This document shows positions 10,301-17,981 of a stretch of 28,517 nt of DNA, in pieces (the first letter of the stretch is position 1; the number at the start of each line of letters is the position of its first letter). This DNA is from IDS-8 sp040902105 (GTDB lineage Bacteria; Pseudomonadota; Gammaproteobacteria; Steroidobacterales; Woeseiaceae). The notes under the pieces were generated by a model, which did not search any database, had not been told where the DNA came from, and saw only the letters and a program-made list of their open reading frames with translations. The translations under genes were made by a program, and so were the position numbers. Location of the stretch: contig JBBDXW010000038.1 of the NCBI GenBank assembly GCA_040902105.1, forward strand, positions 1 to 28,517, in the 5' to 3' direction.

Positions 10301-10406
10301 GCTGTTTCCCGGTGACATAAACGGACCGAATCCGAATTTCGGCAATCATCAGGACAGCGTGTTTGCGACCCGCACCGCCAAGCTGTCGTTCGGCTTTAAC
10401 TGGTAG
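7359..10406 (+). CDS. TonB-dependent receptor, Oar/SusC-like, with carboxypeptidase-regulatory-like domain
   Basis: This is an outer-membrane active transporter of 1015 residues. It starts with an unusually long basic leader followed by a hydrophobic core (LLQVLLLALVVAVAALAT) and a likely signal peptidase site after APAMA. A beta-sandwich domain of the CarboxypepD_reg type follows (GATLRGVITTAEE to LRPGTYSIQV), then a TonB box (EEIVVTG), a plug domain (NIRGGAQHQRAVNVFIDG, then EYKVITQNYKAEYAHVG) and a long beta-barrel ending in aromatic residues (LSFGFNW). Energy from TonB-ExbBD would drive uptake of a bulky ligand. The next genes encode GH3, LacI, an MFS sugar transporter, GH97 and GH13, so the ligand is probably a glucan oligosaccharide. 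No SusD-like lipoprotein is present, which fits a proteobacterial rather than a Bacteroidetes system. The exact substrate cannot be read from sequence. Confidence 0.93.
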   Translation: MLIRHEPLLHNRVQQHGRQLAIAFGRSRGRRFRELLQVLLLALVVAVAALATAPAMAQVEGATLRGVITTAEEPQSGIEVVAENTASGQTRRVTTGNDGSYVMVNLRPGTYSIQVATAAEGELITLRVGQSAVLNFQVDRSAAAQPEVAEPGASPIEEIVVTGVQTESFAGGEVGTSITPDLIDRLPQVNRNFLAFADLAPGVQFVQNSDGSANIRGGAQHQRAVNVFIDGASQKDYVLKGGVTGQDNSRGNPFPQSAIAEYKVITQNYKAEYAHVGSTAITAVTASGTNEFHGSVFWDHTNEDLRASTPTEKATGEKVDSEQSQYGLNVSGPIIQDRLHYLVAFEAKDNEDPVDVFPEGGFTAATLPDEYAGLVGRVVSEFQEDLFFGKFDWYVNESHELSASVKYRDESATQGFGNGINTQSFGTSVDQEDTRVQLKHTWLASAWQNELRFTWEDSLWSPNPLTPGLGERLQNAARQGILNVGAGENFQRKGQDGWGIQNDFTLLDLDWLGGHTVKAGISYKKLTLSSLQQLPANPQYFYNVEFNGPGTFELVQPHRVEFGIPLTPDSGAVESDNTQWGLFIQDDWYVTDRLTLNIGVRWDYEETPVYVDRVTPADEVAALQSWPNIANTDYDIADWISTGKNRDFDDDNIAPRLGFSYTLGADGLHTLYGGYGRSYDRNQFDFLQLEVTNGTFGTATFFFQGDPANPCAGPTCVPWDPAYLTQAGLDDLVASAGAQGPPTQIFLLNNELETPYSDQYSIGLRSTWGLWDTDITWSHVESKGGFTWFLGNRRDGGAFFEPGAIFGAPFGFPPPGFGNLLISRNALRTEADSIFLKVDRFHEENWGISFAYTFTDGQENRIFSETFSFDYPSIEGYGTRDSVGIADHRLVVNGTYDLPWEILFAGKLTLDSGVAFQYTDCLAGPTQCVFLRIEPDDAEMRQLDISLSKEFNFGFLPEDAGFRVRLDVLNVFNTRNWRNFELFPGDINGPNPNFGNHQDSVFATRTAKLSFGFNW

Positions 10407-10420
10407 AGTTGCTTAAAGCG

Positions 10421-10487
10421 GTCGCCCGCTGGGCGGGCTCCTACAGGCGCCTGATCGTGCACTGTAGGAGCCCGCCCTGCGGGCGAC
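10421..10487. repeat. Inverted REP pair (BIME-like) between receptor and GH3 genes
   Basis: Two 26-base units face each other at 10421-10446 and 10462-10487, separated by 15 bases. The reverse complement of the first matches the second at 25 of 26 positions. The right unit starts CTGTAGGAGCCCGCC and ends GCGGGCGAC; each unit also contains its own short GCCCGC/GCGGGC hairpin. It lies between two co-directional genes, 15 bases after the receptor stop codon. It could form a strong RNA hairpin that attenuates transcription or protects the 3' end of the receptor mRNA. No T-run follows, so it is not a classical intrinsic terminator. Confidence 0.9.
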
Positions 10488-10521
10488 AATCCCTTGAACA
10501 CCGCGGACTCCTCTCCAGCCA

Positions 10522-12852
10522 ATGCAACGACTCTCTGAAACCAGCATCGCAGGCCTTTTCGCCACGGTAATTGTCGTAATTGCGGCCGGCGTACCGGCCG
10601 CGGCACAGGAACCGGCAGAGCCCTCGGTCGCAACTGCTGCACAAACCGAAATGGACCGGTTCATCGCGGACGTCATGTCGCGCATGACCCTGAAGGAAAA
10701 GATCGGCCAGCTGAACCTGCTGACCAGCGGCTGGGACATCACCGGCCCGACGTTGCGCGAGGGTTATCGGGAGGACATAAAAGCCGGTAACGTGGGCTCG
10801 ATCTTCAACGCGCATACCGCGGCCTACACTCGCTCGCTGCAGAAACTCGCGGTGGAAGAAACGCGCCTCGGTATTCCGCTTCTGTTCGGCTACGACGTCA
10901 TTCACGGATACAAGACGATATTCCCGATCTCGCTTGGAGAAGCCGCATCATGGGATCTTGCCGCCGTCGAGAACGCGGCTCGCGTTGCCGCCGTGGAGAC
11001 GTCCGCGGCGGGCGTGCACTGGACCTTTGCTCCGATGGTCGACATCGCGCGCGATCCGCGCTGGGGGCGTATCTCCGAGGGCGCCGGGGAAGACGTGTAT
11101 CTCGGCAGCCGGATCGCGGCTGCCAGGGTGAGGGGCTTCCAGGGCGACGACCTCGCCGCCGTCGACACGGTGCTCGCGACCGCCAAACATTACGCCGCAT
11201 ACGGCCAGGCGCAGGCCGGCCGCGATTACCACACCACCGACATGTCGCTGCGCGAGCTGTGGGACACCTATCTGCCGCCGTTCCGTGCCGCCTCCGAAGC
11301 CGGCGTAGCCACTTACATGACTGCATTCAACGAGCTGAACGGTGTGCCGGTCACGGCCAGCAACTATCTGCTGAACGACATTCTGAGGACACGCTGGCGT
11401 TTCACAGGCTTCGTGGTGTCGGACTACACCGCGGTCAACGAACTGGTGCCGCACGGTTTCGCGCGGGATGAAAAGCATGCCGCTGAACTGGCCATCAACG
11501 CAGGCGTCGACATGGACATGCAAGGCGTCAGTTTCATGACCTGGTTGCCTGCGCTGGTGGAGAATGGCCGCGTCCGCATCGAAACGATCGACAACGCCGT
11601 CAGACGCATACTCGAAATGAAATACCGTCTCGGATTGTTTGCCGACCCGTACCGTTATTCGGATGAAGAAAGGGAACAGGCTGCGATATACAAACCGGAG
11701 CATCTCGAAGCCGCCCGCGACATGGCGCGCAGGTCGATTGTGCTCCTGAAGAACGAAAGGGAACTGTTACCGCTGAAAACCGAAGGTATCTCCCTGGCCG
11801 TCATAGGTCCGCTCGCGGACAGCAAGGCGGACATGATCGGTTCCTGGTCGGCCGCCGGCGACCGGAAGGAAAAGCCGGTGACGTTGCTGGAAGGAATCCG
11901 GGCCCGGGTAGGCGACGCCGTGGAGATCCATTACGAGAAAGGCGCGAGCTACCGGTTCGAGGAAACCTTCAGCGATACCGATCGCACGGGCTTCGACGCA
12001 GCCATCGCCGCGGCCGGACGGGCCGACGTCATCGTAGCCGCCATGGGCGAAAGCTGGGACATGACGGGCGAAGCCGCAAGCCGCACCTCGCTGGAACTGC
12101 CGGGCAACCAGCAAGAGTTATTAGTGGAGCTGCGTAAGCTCGGCAAGCCCATCGTGCTGGTGCTGATGAACGGCCGGCCGTTGGCAATAGGCTGGGCAGA
12201 CGAAAACGTGCATGCAATCCTGGAGACCTGGTTTGCGGGAACGCAAGGCGGCGACGCCATCGCCGACGTGCTGTTCGGCGACTACAACCCGTCCGGGAAG
12301 CTCCCGGTAACGTTTCCGCGCAACGTCGGGCAAGTGCCGATTTACTACAACATGAAAAATACCGGGCGTCCTTACGGCGTCGAGGATACGGAGCAAAAAT
12401 ATCGTTCGCGCTACCTCGAAACGCCGAATACGCCGCTTTATCCCTTCGGCTACGGTCTGAGCTACACGGAATTCTCGTATGCGGATCTGACGCTCGATCG
12501 AACCGAAATGGGGGCGGACGATACGATCACCGTCAGCGTCCGCGTGACCAACGACGGCGAGGTCGACGGCGAGGAAGTCGTGCAGCTCTATACGAGGGAC
12601 CTGGTCGGTTCGGTAACGCGGCCGGTCAAGGAACTGAAGAGGTTCGAGAAAATCTGGCTCGAAGACGGAGAAAGCAGAAATGTGGAATTCGAGCTCGAAC
12701 CGGCGGATCTCGCGTTTCATCGTCAGGACATGAGCTATGGCGCTGAAGCCGGAGAGTTCCGCGTTTTCGTCGGCGGTAACTCAGAGGCGGTACTCGAGAC
12801 GAGTTTTCGCCTGTCCGAAGACGTCGAGCTGAGCGATGCACCGGCCCTGTAG
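10522..12852 (+). CDS. bglX: Glycoside hydrolase family 3 beta-glucosidase, exported
   Basis: This 776-residue enzyme resembles periplasmic BglX, which removes terminal beta-linked glucose. The N-terminus is a signal peptide (hydrophobic LFATVIVVIAAGVPAAAQ, cleavage near AAAQE). The GH3 N-terminal barrel starts at MTLKEKIGQLN and contains KHYAAYG and the nucleophile motif GFVVSDYTAVNE, with Asp301 as the likely nucleophile. The GH3 C-terminal domain begins near RSIVLLKNE and includes GKLPVTFPRNVGQVPIYYN. A C-terminal fibronectin III-like domain (VRVTNDGEVDGEEVVQLY) completes the family layout. It is flanked by REP elements on both sides, and its UAG stop codon is the TAG of the first downstream REP unit. 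The other two hydrolases at this locus are alpha-acting, so a beta-glucosidase is a slightly unexpected partner. The symbol reflects family resemblance, not proven orthology. Confidence 0.92.
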   Translation: MQRLSETSIAGLFATVIVVIAAGVPAAAQEPAEPSVATAAQTEMDRFIADVMSRMTLKEKIGQLNLLTSGWDITGPTLREGYREDIKAGNVGSIFNAHTAAYTRSLQKLAVEETRLGIPLLFGYDVIHGYKTIFPISLGEAASWDLAAVENAARVAAVETSAAGVHWTFAPMVDIARDPRWGRISEGAGEDVYLGSRIAAARVRGFQGDDLAAVDTVLATAKHYAAYGQAQAGRDYHTTDMSLRELWDTYLPPFRAASEAGVATYMTAFNELNGVPVTASNYLLNDILRTRWRFTGFVVSDYTAVNELVPHGFARDEKHAAELAINAGVDMDMQGVSFMTWLPALVENGRVRIETIDNAVRRILEMKYRLGLFADPYRYSDEEREQAAIYKPEHLEAARDMARRSIVLLKNERELLPLKTEGISLAVIGPLADSKADMIGSWSAAGDRKEKPVTLLEGIRARVGDAVEIHYEKGASYRFEETFSDTDRTGFDAAIAAAGRADVIVAAMGESWDMTGEAASRTSLELPGNQQELLVELRKLGKPIVLVLMNGRPLAIGWADENVHAILETWFAGTQGGDAIADVLFGDYNPSGKLPVTFPRNVGQVPIYYNMKNTGRPYGVEDTEQKYRSRYLETPNTPLYPFGYGLSYTEFSYADLTLDRTEMGADDTITVSVRVTNDGEVDGEEVVQLYTRDLVGSVTRPVKELKRFEKIWLEDGESRNVEFELEPADLAFHRQDMSYGAEAGEFRVFVGGNSEAVLETSFRLSEDVELSDAPAL

Positions 12853-12975
12853 GAGCCCGCCATTGCGGCGACCAGCGCAAGCAGCGAAGGTCCCGGTGGT
12901 CGCCCGCAATGGCGGCAGATAACTGCTCCTGCGTGAATCTGCACTCCCGCCATCCATGGCGGTCGGGCTCCTACA
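12847..12975. repeat. REP cluster between GH3 and LacI genes
   Basis: The first unit, 12847-12872, starts CTGTAGGAGCCCGCC and overlaps the end of the GH3 gene, whose TAG stop is part of the repeat. An inverted unit begins at 12899 (GTCGCCCGCAATGGCGG, identical to 15919-15935) but is interrupted before a degenerate GCTCCTGC. A third partial unit ends in CGGGCTCCTACA near 12964-12975. The cluster looks older or more degraded than the pair at 10421. Confidence 0.8.
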
Positions 12976-13070
12976 TGGAAGTCAATCGTGAAAGCGTGAA
13001 AAGCGGGGATTCAATTCATCCCACGATGGGTTTACTCTTGTGCCCACCGCGCAAGCGGTAAAGACCCGGC

Positions 13071-14108
13071 ATGAAAACACCTAAACCAACATCGCGGGAT
13101 ATCGCCTTCGAAGCAGGCGTGTCGCAAGCCACCGTTTCCCGGGCGCTCCGGAACAGCCCGCTGGTGCGTCCGGAAACCCGGCAGCGGATCGCGGACATTG
13201 CGGCGCAACTCAACTATCGGGTTGACCAACATGCGGCGGGTTTGCGCACGCGGCAAAGCCGGACGATCGCGCTGCTGCTCTTCGAGGACCCTACTTCGGA
13301 CGATTCCCAGATCAATCCGTTTTTCCTGTCGATGCTTGGCAGTATCACGCGCGCGGCGGCGAGCATCGACTACGACGTGCTCGTGTCGTTTCAGCAACTG
13401 AGCAATCACTGGCATGCGCGCTACGAAGCGAGCCACCGCGCCGACGGCATCATCCTGCTCGGCTACGGAGACTACGTAAGCTACGGCGAGAAACTTCAGG
13501 CGCTGGCCGATGCCAGCGCACATTTCATCATCTGGGGACCCGTTATCGACGCGCAGCCGGGCCATTACCTCGGTTGCGACAATATCGGCGGGGCGTCGCA
13601 CGGGACGCGACACCTGATCGAGCATGGCCGCCGGCAGATTGCATTCCTGGGCGGTGCGTCCGAGCACTGCCCGGAGTTCGAGCATCGGCATCGAGGCTAC
13701 CGTCAGGCACTGGCGAGCGCCGGTATTTCCGTCGACCCGGCGCTGCGGATCGATGCAGACAACCAGGAAAACTCCGGATACGCCGCGGCGACCGCATTGA
13801 TAGCGACCGCCAAGGAGTTCGATGGCGTATTTGCGGCCAGCGACCTGATCGCGATCGGCGCCATGCGATCGTTGCAGGAAGCGGGCTTGAACGTACCGCG
13901 CGATGTCAGTGTCGTCGGCTTTGACGACATACCGGCCGCGTCGTACGTCAATCCGGGACTAACGACCGTTCACCAGGACACCGTGCGAGCCGGCGAACTG
14001 CTGGTTGCGAACCTGATTAAGCTGATCGAAGGCGAGCCGGTGGAGTCGTCACTGCTGCCGCCCAAACTCGTCGTAAGGCAATCCTGCGGCGCGGCAGGCG
14101 CCGTCTGA
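13071..14108 (+). CDS. LacI-family transcriptional regulator
   Basis: This is a 345-residue regulator. The N-terminal LacI helix-turn-helix is clear (SRDIAFEAGVSQATVSRALR, about residues 7-27), followed by the hinge (RQRIADIAAQLNYRVDQHAAGLRT). The remainder is a periplasmic-binding-protein-like sugar-sensing domain with typical segments RADGIILLGYGD, HLIEHGRRQIAFLGG, FDGVFAASDLIAIGAM and DVSVVGFDDIPAASYVNPGL. It probably represses the surrounding glucan genes and is released by a small sugar. No regulator of this type occurs elsewhere in the window. The spacer upstream carries CCCACGATGGG at 13020-13030, a short palindrome that could be an autoregulatory site but is unproven. The ATG at 13071 has no strong Shine-Dalgarno sequence. 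REP elements lie on both sides of the gene. Confidence 0.92.
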   Translation: MKTPKPTSRDIAFEAGVSQATVSRALRNSPLVRPETRQRIADIAAQLNYRVDQHAAGLRTRQSRTIALLLFEDPTSDDSQINPFFLSMLGSITRAAASIDYDVLVSFQQLSNHWHARYEASHRADGIILLGYGDYVSYGEKLQALADASAHFIIWGPVIDAQPGHYLGCDNIGGASHGTRHLIEHGRRQIAFLGGASEHCPEFEHRHRGYRQALASAGISVDPALRIDADNQENSGYAAATALIATAKEFDGVFAASDLIAIGAMRSLQEAGLNVPRDVSVVGFDDIPAASYVNPGLTTVHQDTVRAGELLVANLIKLIEGEPVESSLLPPKLVVRQSCGAAGAV

Positions 14109-14137
14109 TCGTTCAGGTCGATCCGCCGCGGGATGGA

Positions 14138-14205
14138 CTGTTGGAGCCCGCGAGAGCGGGCGATTCCCGCGTCGGTTATTCGCCCGTTGTCACGGGCTCC
14201 AACAA
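14138..14205. repeat. Inverted REP pair at the LacI/MFS convergent junction
   Basis: A unit starting CTGTTGGAGCCCGC (from 14138) faces an inverted partner ending CGGGCTCCAAC (to about 14203). These are a TTGGAGC variant of the TAGGAGC repeat. The right-hand unit lies inside the last codons of the minus-strand transporter gene, encoding its final residues LEPVTTGE. As an inverted pair between convergent genes it could act as a two-way transcription barrier. Confidence 0.8.
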
Positions 14206-15741
14206 CGGTTCGGCGGTCCTGTCGACCAGAAGTGTCGCCGCCCCCGCAACCATCATGAAAACACCGCCGATCACCAGGCCAAAAATGCTCCGGCCGGCAA
14301 AGAACTCGCGCAGCAGCAAACCCAGGATGCTCGCAGCAACGAGTTGCGGGATAACGATGAAGAAGTTGAATATGCCCATGTAGACACCCATTTTTCTTGC
14401 AGGCAAGGTGCTGGAAAGCAGGACATAGGGCAGGGACAGTATGGACGCCCAGGCGATGCCGACGCCGATCATCGGTAGCAGCAGCATCGACGGTTCCTCG
14501 ATGAAATAAAAGCTCGCGAGACCGGCGCCGCCAAGTGCGAGGTTCAGTACGTGGCACCGGCGACAACCCAGTTTGCCTGCCATGAACGGAATCGCGATCG
14601 CAGCGAGAGCGGCGAACCCGTTGTAAGCCGAAAACAATACACCGACCCAGTCGGCGCCGTCGTTGTAAAGTTGCGAGGTGACGTCCGACGTTCCGTAGTG
14701 ATGGCTGGTCACTGCCGCGGTACCGTAGATCCACATGGCGAACAGGCCGAACCACGAGAAGAACTGCACCACAGCGAGCTGGCGCATGACGCGCGGCATG
14801 TGAAAAAGATCGTTCACGATGCTGTAGAGCCCGTTGTCGGTCTTTCCCCGCGATTGCAACGCACCGCTCAGGAACTGGATGACGCCGAAAGCGATCGCGC
14901 CGATCGCAAGTATGTACAGTTGCTTGTCGAGGCTGCCCTGGACGATCCACACCAGGAATGCGCCGCCGGCTACGGCCCAGAGAATCCCGCCGTTGCGATA
15001 CTTCACGGCCGGTCCGGGCTCCGTGCCCGTGAGCATGACAGAGGACGCGACGGAGGACGCCCTTGCCGTTTCGAAACCATCCAGTTCCGCGGGAGAGTAT
15101 TCACGCGTCTTCAGCACGGTCCACAGCACCGCCGAAATGAATACGGCGCCGCCAAGATAGAACGCGAGTTTCACCGAATCCGGAATCTCGCCGGGCGCTG
15201 CGGTATTACTGACATCGAACCAGTTCGTCATCATCCACGGCAGGGCGGAAGCGACCACTGCGCCGATGCCTATAAAGAAGCTCTGCATGGCGAAGCCGAC
15301 GGTGCGCTGCTCATCCGGCAGCATGTCGCCAACGAGTGCGCGGAACGGCTCCATGGAGACATTGATGCTCGCGTCCATGATCCAGAGCATTCCTGCGGCG
15401 ATCCATAACGCGGGCGAATTCGGCATCACGAAAAGCGCAAGGGACGCCAGGATCGCGCCGACCAGGAAATAGGGCCGGCGCCGTCCCAGCCGGCCCCAGG
15501 TGCGGTCGCTCATGTGACCGATGACGGGTTGCACGAGCAGGCCGGTGACCGGCGCCGCGATCCACAGGATCGGCAGCTCTTCGATGGACGCACCGAGCGT
15601 CTGGAAGATCCGGCTGATGTTGGCGTTTTGCAGCGCGAATCCGAACTGGATGCCGAGGAAACCGAACGACATGTTCCAGATCTGCCAGAAATCCAAACGC
15701 GGTTTTTTCCTGAACGTCAGTTCTGCGGCAATCTCCGCCAC
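14176..15741 (-). CDS. MFS sugar transporter, SLC45/GPH-like
   Basis: This inner-membrane transporter has 521 residues and about twelve hydrophobic helices. The N-terminal sequence RLDFWQIWNMSFGFLGIQFG, the loop GHMSDRTWGRLGRRRPY after helix 2, and MDASINVSMEPFRALVGD are typical of proteobacterial SLC45-like transporters found beside maltose or glucan genes, so proton-coupled import of a glucose oligomer such as maltose is likely. The frame is open to 15837, but the extra 32 codons run through a REP element. The GTG at 15741 follows GGGGGAG with a five-base spacer and starts the protein as VAEIAAELTF, so it is preferred. The gene lies 206 bases after the GH97 gene on the same strand, with a REP-bounded spacer between. 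Its last codons are formed by a REP unit. Confidence 0.9.
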   Translation of the reverse strand: MAEIAAELTFRKKPRLDFWQIWNMSFGFLGIQFGFALQNANISRIFQTLGASIEELPILWIAAPVTGLLVQPVIGHMSDRTWGRLGRRRPYFLVGAILASLALFVMPNSPALWIAAGMLWIMDASINVSMEPFRALVGDMLPDEQRTVGFAMQSFFIGIGAVVASALPWMMTNWFDVSNTAAPGEIPDSVKLAFYLGGAVFISAVLWTVLKTREYSPAELDGFETARASSVASSVMLTGTEPGPAVKYRNGGILWAVAGGAFLVWIVQGSLDKQLYILAIGAIAFGVIQFLSGALQSRGKTDNGLYSIVNDLFHMPRVMRQLAVVQFFSWFGLFAMWIYGTAAVTSHHYGTSDVTSQLYNDGADWVGVLFSAYNGFAALAAIAIPFMAGKLGCRRCHVLNLALGGAGLASFYFIEEPSMLLLPMIGVGIAWASILSLPYVLLSSTLPARKMGVYMGIFNFFIVIPQLVAASILGLLLREFFAGRSIFGLVIGGVFMMVAGAATLLVDRTAEPLLEPVTTGE

Positions 15742-15762
15742 AAGTTCTCCCCCCTTTTTCAG

Positions 15763-15945
15763 CTGTAGGAGCCCGCCGCGCGGGCGACCGCGACGATCGG
15801 CGGGGTCGCAGTCGAGTCCTACCAGGCCCACCACCACTCGCTGCCTTCGGTTATCGTCACGACCCCCGCAGTCCTGGAAGGCGCACCAAACGGACGCGAC
15901 GCAGTTCCGACTAACGTGGTCGCCCGCAATGGCGGGCTCCTACAG
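15763..15945. repeat. REP-bounded spacer between GH97 and MFS genes
   Basis: Two REP units in opposite orientation, 15763-15788 (starting CTGTAGGAGCCCGCC) and 15919-15945 (ending GGGCTCCTACAG), bound about 130 bases with no gene. The right unit ends three bases from the GH97 stop codon, and the left unit ends 21 bases from the transporter start. In a GH97-MFS transcript the pair could fold into a long-range stem enclosing the spacer. Confidence 0.88.
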
Positions 15946-15947
15946 CG

Positions 15948-17981
15948 CTATTTCATCCTGAAGCGAATGGCCGCGCCGCCGCCTGCCGCAAGATTCAGGG
16001 AGAGCACGTCGCCGCTCGAAAATTCGCGTCGCTCGATGATCAGGTCGTACGGGTCGCTCCGCCAATGCGCGTCATCGCCGTCGCGATAGATCTCTGCCGT
16101 GTAAGTCGCGCCCGAATCCAGGAATGACAGCGGGATCGACAATTCCCGCTGCTCCTCGTCGGTCAGGGCGCCAAGATACCAGTCGACGCCGTCGCGTTCC
16201 TTGCGCGCTATTGCCACGAAATCGCCAACTTCGCCGGCGACTGCGATGCTTTCCTCCCAGTCGGTCGGCACGTCGACAATGAACTGAAAGGCGTCCGGAC
16301 GCTCTTCGTAGTTTTCGGGCAGGTCGGCAGCCATCTGTATCGGGCTGTAAATCACCACGTATAAGGCGAGCTGTTTCGCGAGCGTCGTCTGGACCCGGAA
16401 CGGCGAGTCCGCGCCCTTGAAAGTCAGATCGAAAATGCCCGGTGTGAAATCCATGGGTCCTGACAGCATGCGGGTGTACGGCAGAATCGCCGCGTGCTCG
16501 GGCGGATTCGGCGGTTCGCCCCAGGCGTTGTACTCCTGGCCGCGCGCGCCTTCGCGCGAAAGCCAGTTCGGATACGTGCGCCGCAGACCCGTGTCCTTGA
16601 TCGGCTCGTGCGGATTGAGGCTGATTCTGTGTTTCGCCGCTTCCTTCACTGCGCGGAGGTGATGATTGACCGTGAATTGTCCGTCATGCCATTCGTAGTG
16701 AGCGATGCCGTTCCGATCGACGCGCTTGATACCGCCGGCATCGGCTACGTACCCGGTTTTGACCTTGCGTACACCGAGGGACTCGTAAAGATCGTACGCG
16801 TCGCTCATCTGTCTTTCGTAATTCGTAACGCCGCCGGACGTTTCGTGGTGGCCGATCAGGCGCACGCCTTTTTCGGCGGCGTAGTCCGTGATCTCCTCGA
16901 TGTCGAAGTCCGGATAAGCCTCCGTAAAACTGAATACGTCGCCGTTAGAAAACCAGTCGCCGTCCCAGCCGATGTTCCAGCCCTCGACCAGCACGCCGTC
17001 GAAGCCGTATTTCGCGGCAAAATCCATATACCGCCTGGTTTCTTCGGTGGTTGCGCCGTGCTTCGGCCCCGAGCCCCAGGTCCGGGTTCCGATATGCATC
17101 CCCCACCAGATGCCGACGTATTTCCCGGGCTCGACCCAGGACACGTCGCCGAGCGCGTTCGGCTCGTTCAGGTTCAGGATGAGGCTGGAATTGAGAAGGC
17201 CCACGGCGTCCGGCGAAATCTGGACGGTCCGCCACGGCGACTTGAAAGGCGTTTCGGTCCTGACACGAATCCCGTCCGACCAGGGCGTCAGATTGGCCTG
17301 GAACACGTTCGGGCGTCGTTGATCCAGGACAAACGCGGCGTAATCGACCAGCGCCGCTTCATGGATGGAGAGATGCGTGCCGGAGGGAAGGCGCACGGTC
17401 ATTGGCGTATGCGCCATCCCGATTTCTTCGAGGTCCGTGGTGTTGTAAAGATACTCGTACCGATTGTAGCGTCGGCCCGGGATCCACCATGCTGTCGCGT
17501 CGCCCGGCAAATGAAACTCGGTCAGTTCATCGACGATGTTGACCTTCGAGTAATTCGATTGCTGCGGGACCTCATAACGGAATCCGACGCCGTCGTCGAA
17601 CGCGCGAATCCGGATGCTGAAGCGCCGCACCGGGCGCTCGATGGATTCGAACTCCACCAGCAGCTCGTTATGCCGGTCGACAACGGTCTTGCGTTCGCCC
17701 CAGGGTTGTTCCCAGGTGCCATCGCTGCTGTCTTCGCGCGTTGTGGCGACGTGAAAACCGGCATCGAATCCATGCTGCGCCTGAAAGCGCATGCCGAGGC
17801 GCGAATCCTCAATCACCATTTCATCCCGGTAGCTCACCGAATAACGCGGCGAGCCTTTGCCGTCGACGTCGATGGAAAAAACGATCTCGCCATCGGGAGA
17901 ACGCAGCTCGGCAGACCACAGCGATCCAGGCAGCGCGAACGCCGCGAAGAACAGAAACAGAAGCGTTGTGTGTCGATGCAT
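15948..17981 (-). CDS. Glycoside hydrolase family 97 alpha-glucosidase (SusB-like), exported
   Basis: This 677-residue enzyme begins with a signal peptide (TTLLFLFFAAFALPGSLWSAE). The N-terminal GH97 beta-sandwich follows (LRSPDGEIVFSI, DGVGFRYEVPQ). The catalytic barrel carries GWNIGWDGDW, HHETSGGVTNYERQ, RKVKTGYVAD, NPHEPIKDTGLRRTYPNW and REGARGQEYNAW, and the C-terminal domain closes with SLNLAAGGGAAIRF. The glutamates in HHET, HEP and RGQEY match those conserved in SusB-type inverting alpha-glucosidases. The KTGYV segment lacks the Asp nucleophile expected of retaining alpha-galactosidase members, so release of glucose from alpha-glucan ends is the better prediction. The ATG follows AGGGAGA (17986-17992) by four bases. 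The gene diverges from the GH13 gene and is probably co-transcribed with the transporter. Confidence 0.92.
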   Translation of the reverse strand: MHRHTTLLFLFFAAFALPGSLWSAELRSPDGEIVFSIDVDGKGSPRYSVSYRDEMVIEDSRLGMRFQAQHGFDAGFHVATTREDSSDGTWEQPWGERKTVVDRHNELLVEFESIERPVRRFSIRIRAFDDGVGFRYEVPQQSNYSKVNIVDELTEFHLPGDATAWWIPGRRYNRYEYLYNTTDLEEIGMAHTPMTVRLPSGTHLSIHEAALVDYAAFVLDQRRPNVFQANLTPWSDGIRVRTETPFKSPWRTVQISPDAVGLLNSSLILNLNEPNALGDVSWVEPGKYVGIWWGMHIGTRTWGSGPKHGATTEETRRYMDFAAKYGFDGVLVEGWNIGWDGDWFSNGDVFSFTEAYPDFDIEEITDYAAEKGVRLIGHHETSGGVTNYERQMSDAYDLYESLGVRKVKTGYVADAGGIKRVDRNGIAHYEWHDGQFTVNHHLRAVKEAAKHRISLNPHEPIKDTGLRRTYPNWLSREGARGQEYNAWGEPPNPPEHAAILPYTRMLSGPMDFTPGIFDLTFKGADSPFRVQTTLAKQLALYVVIYSPIQMAADLPENYEERPDAFQFIVDVPTDWEESIAVAGEVGDFVAIARKERDGVDWYLGALTDEEQRELSIPLSFLDSGATYTAEIYRDGDDAHWRSDPYDLIIERREFSSGDVLSLNLAAGGGAAIRFRMK

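Noticed and set aside
15742..15837. N-terminal extension of the transporter frame to 15837
   Set aside because: The extra residues are translated from a REP element, and the GTG at 15741 has a strong ribosome binding site.
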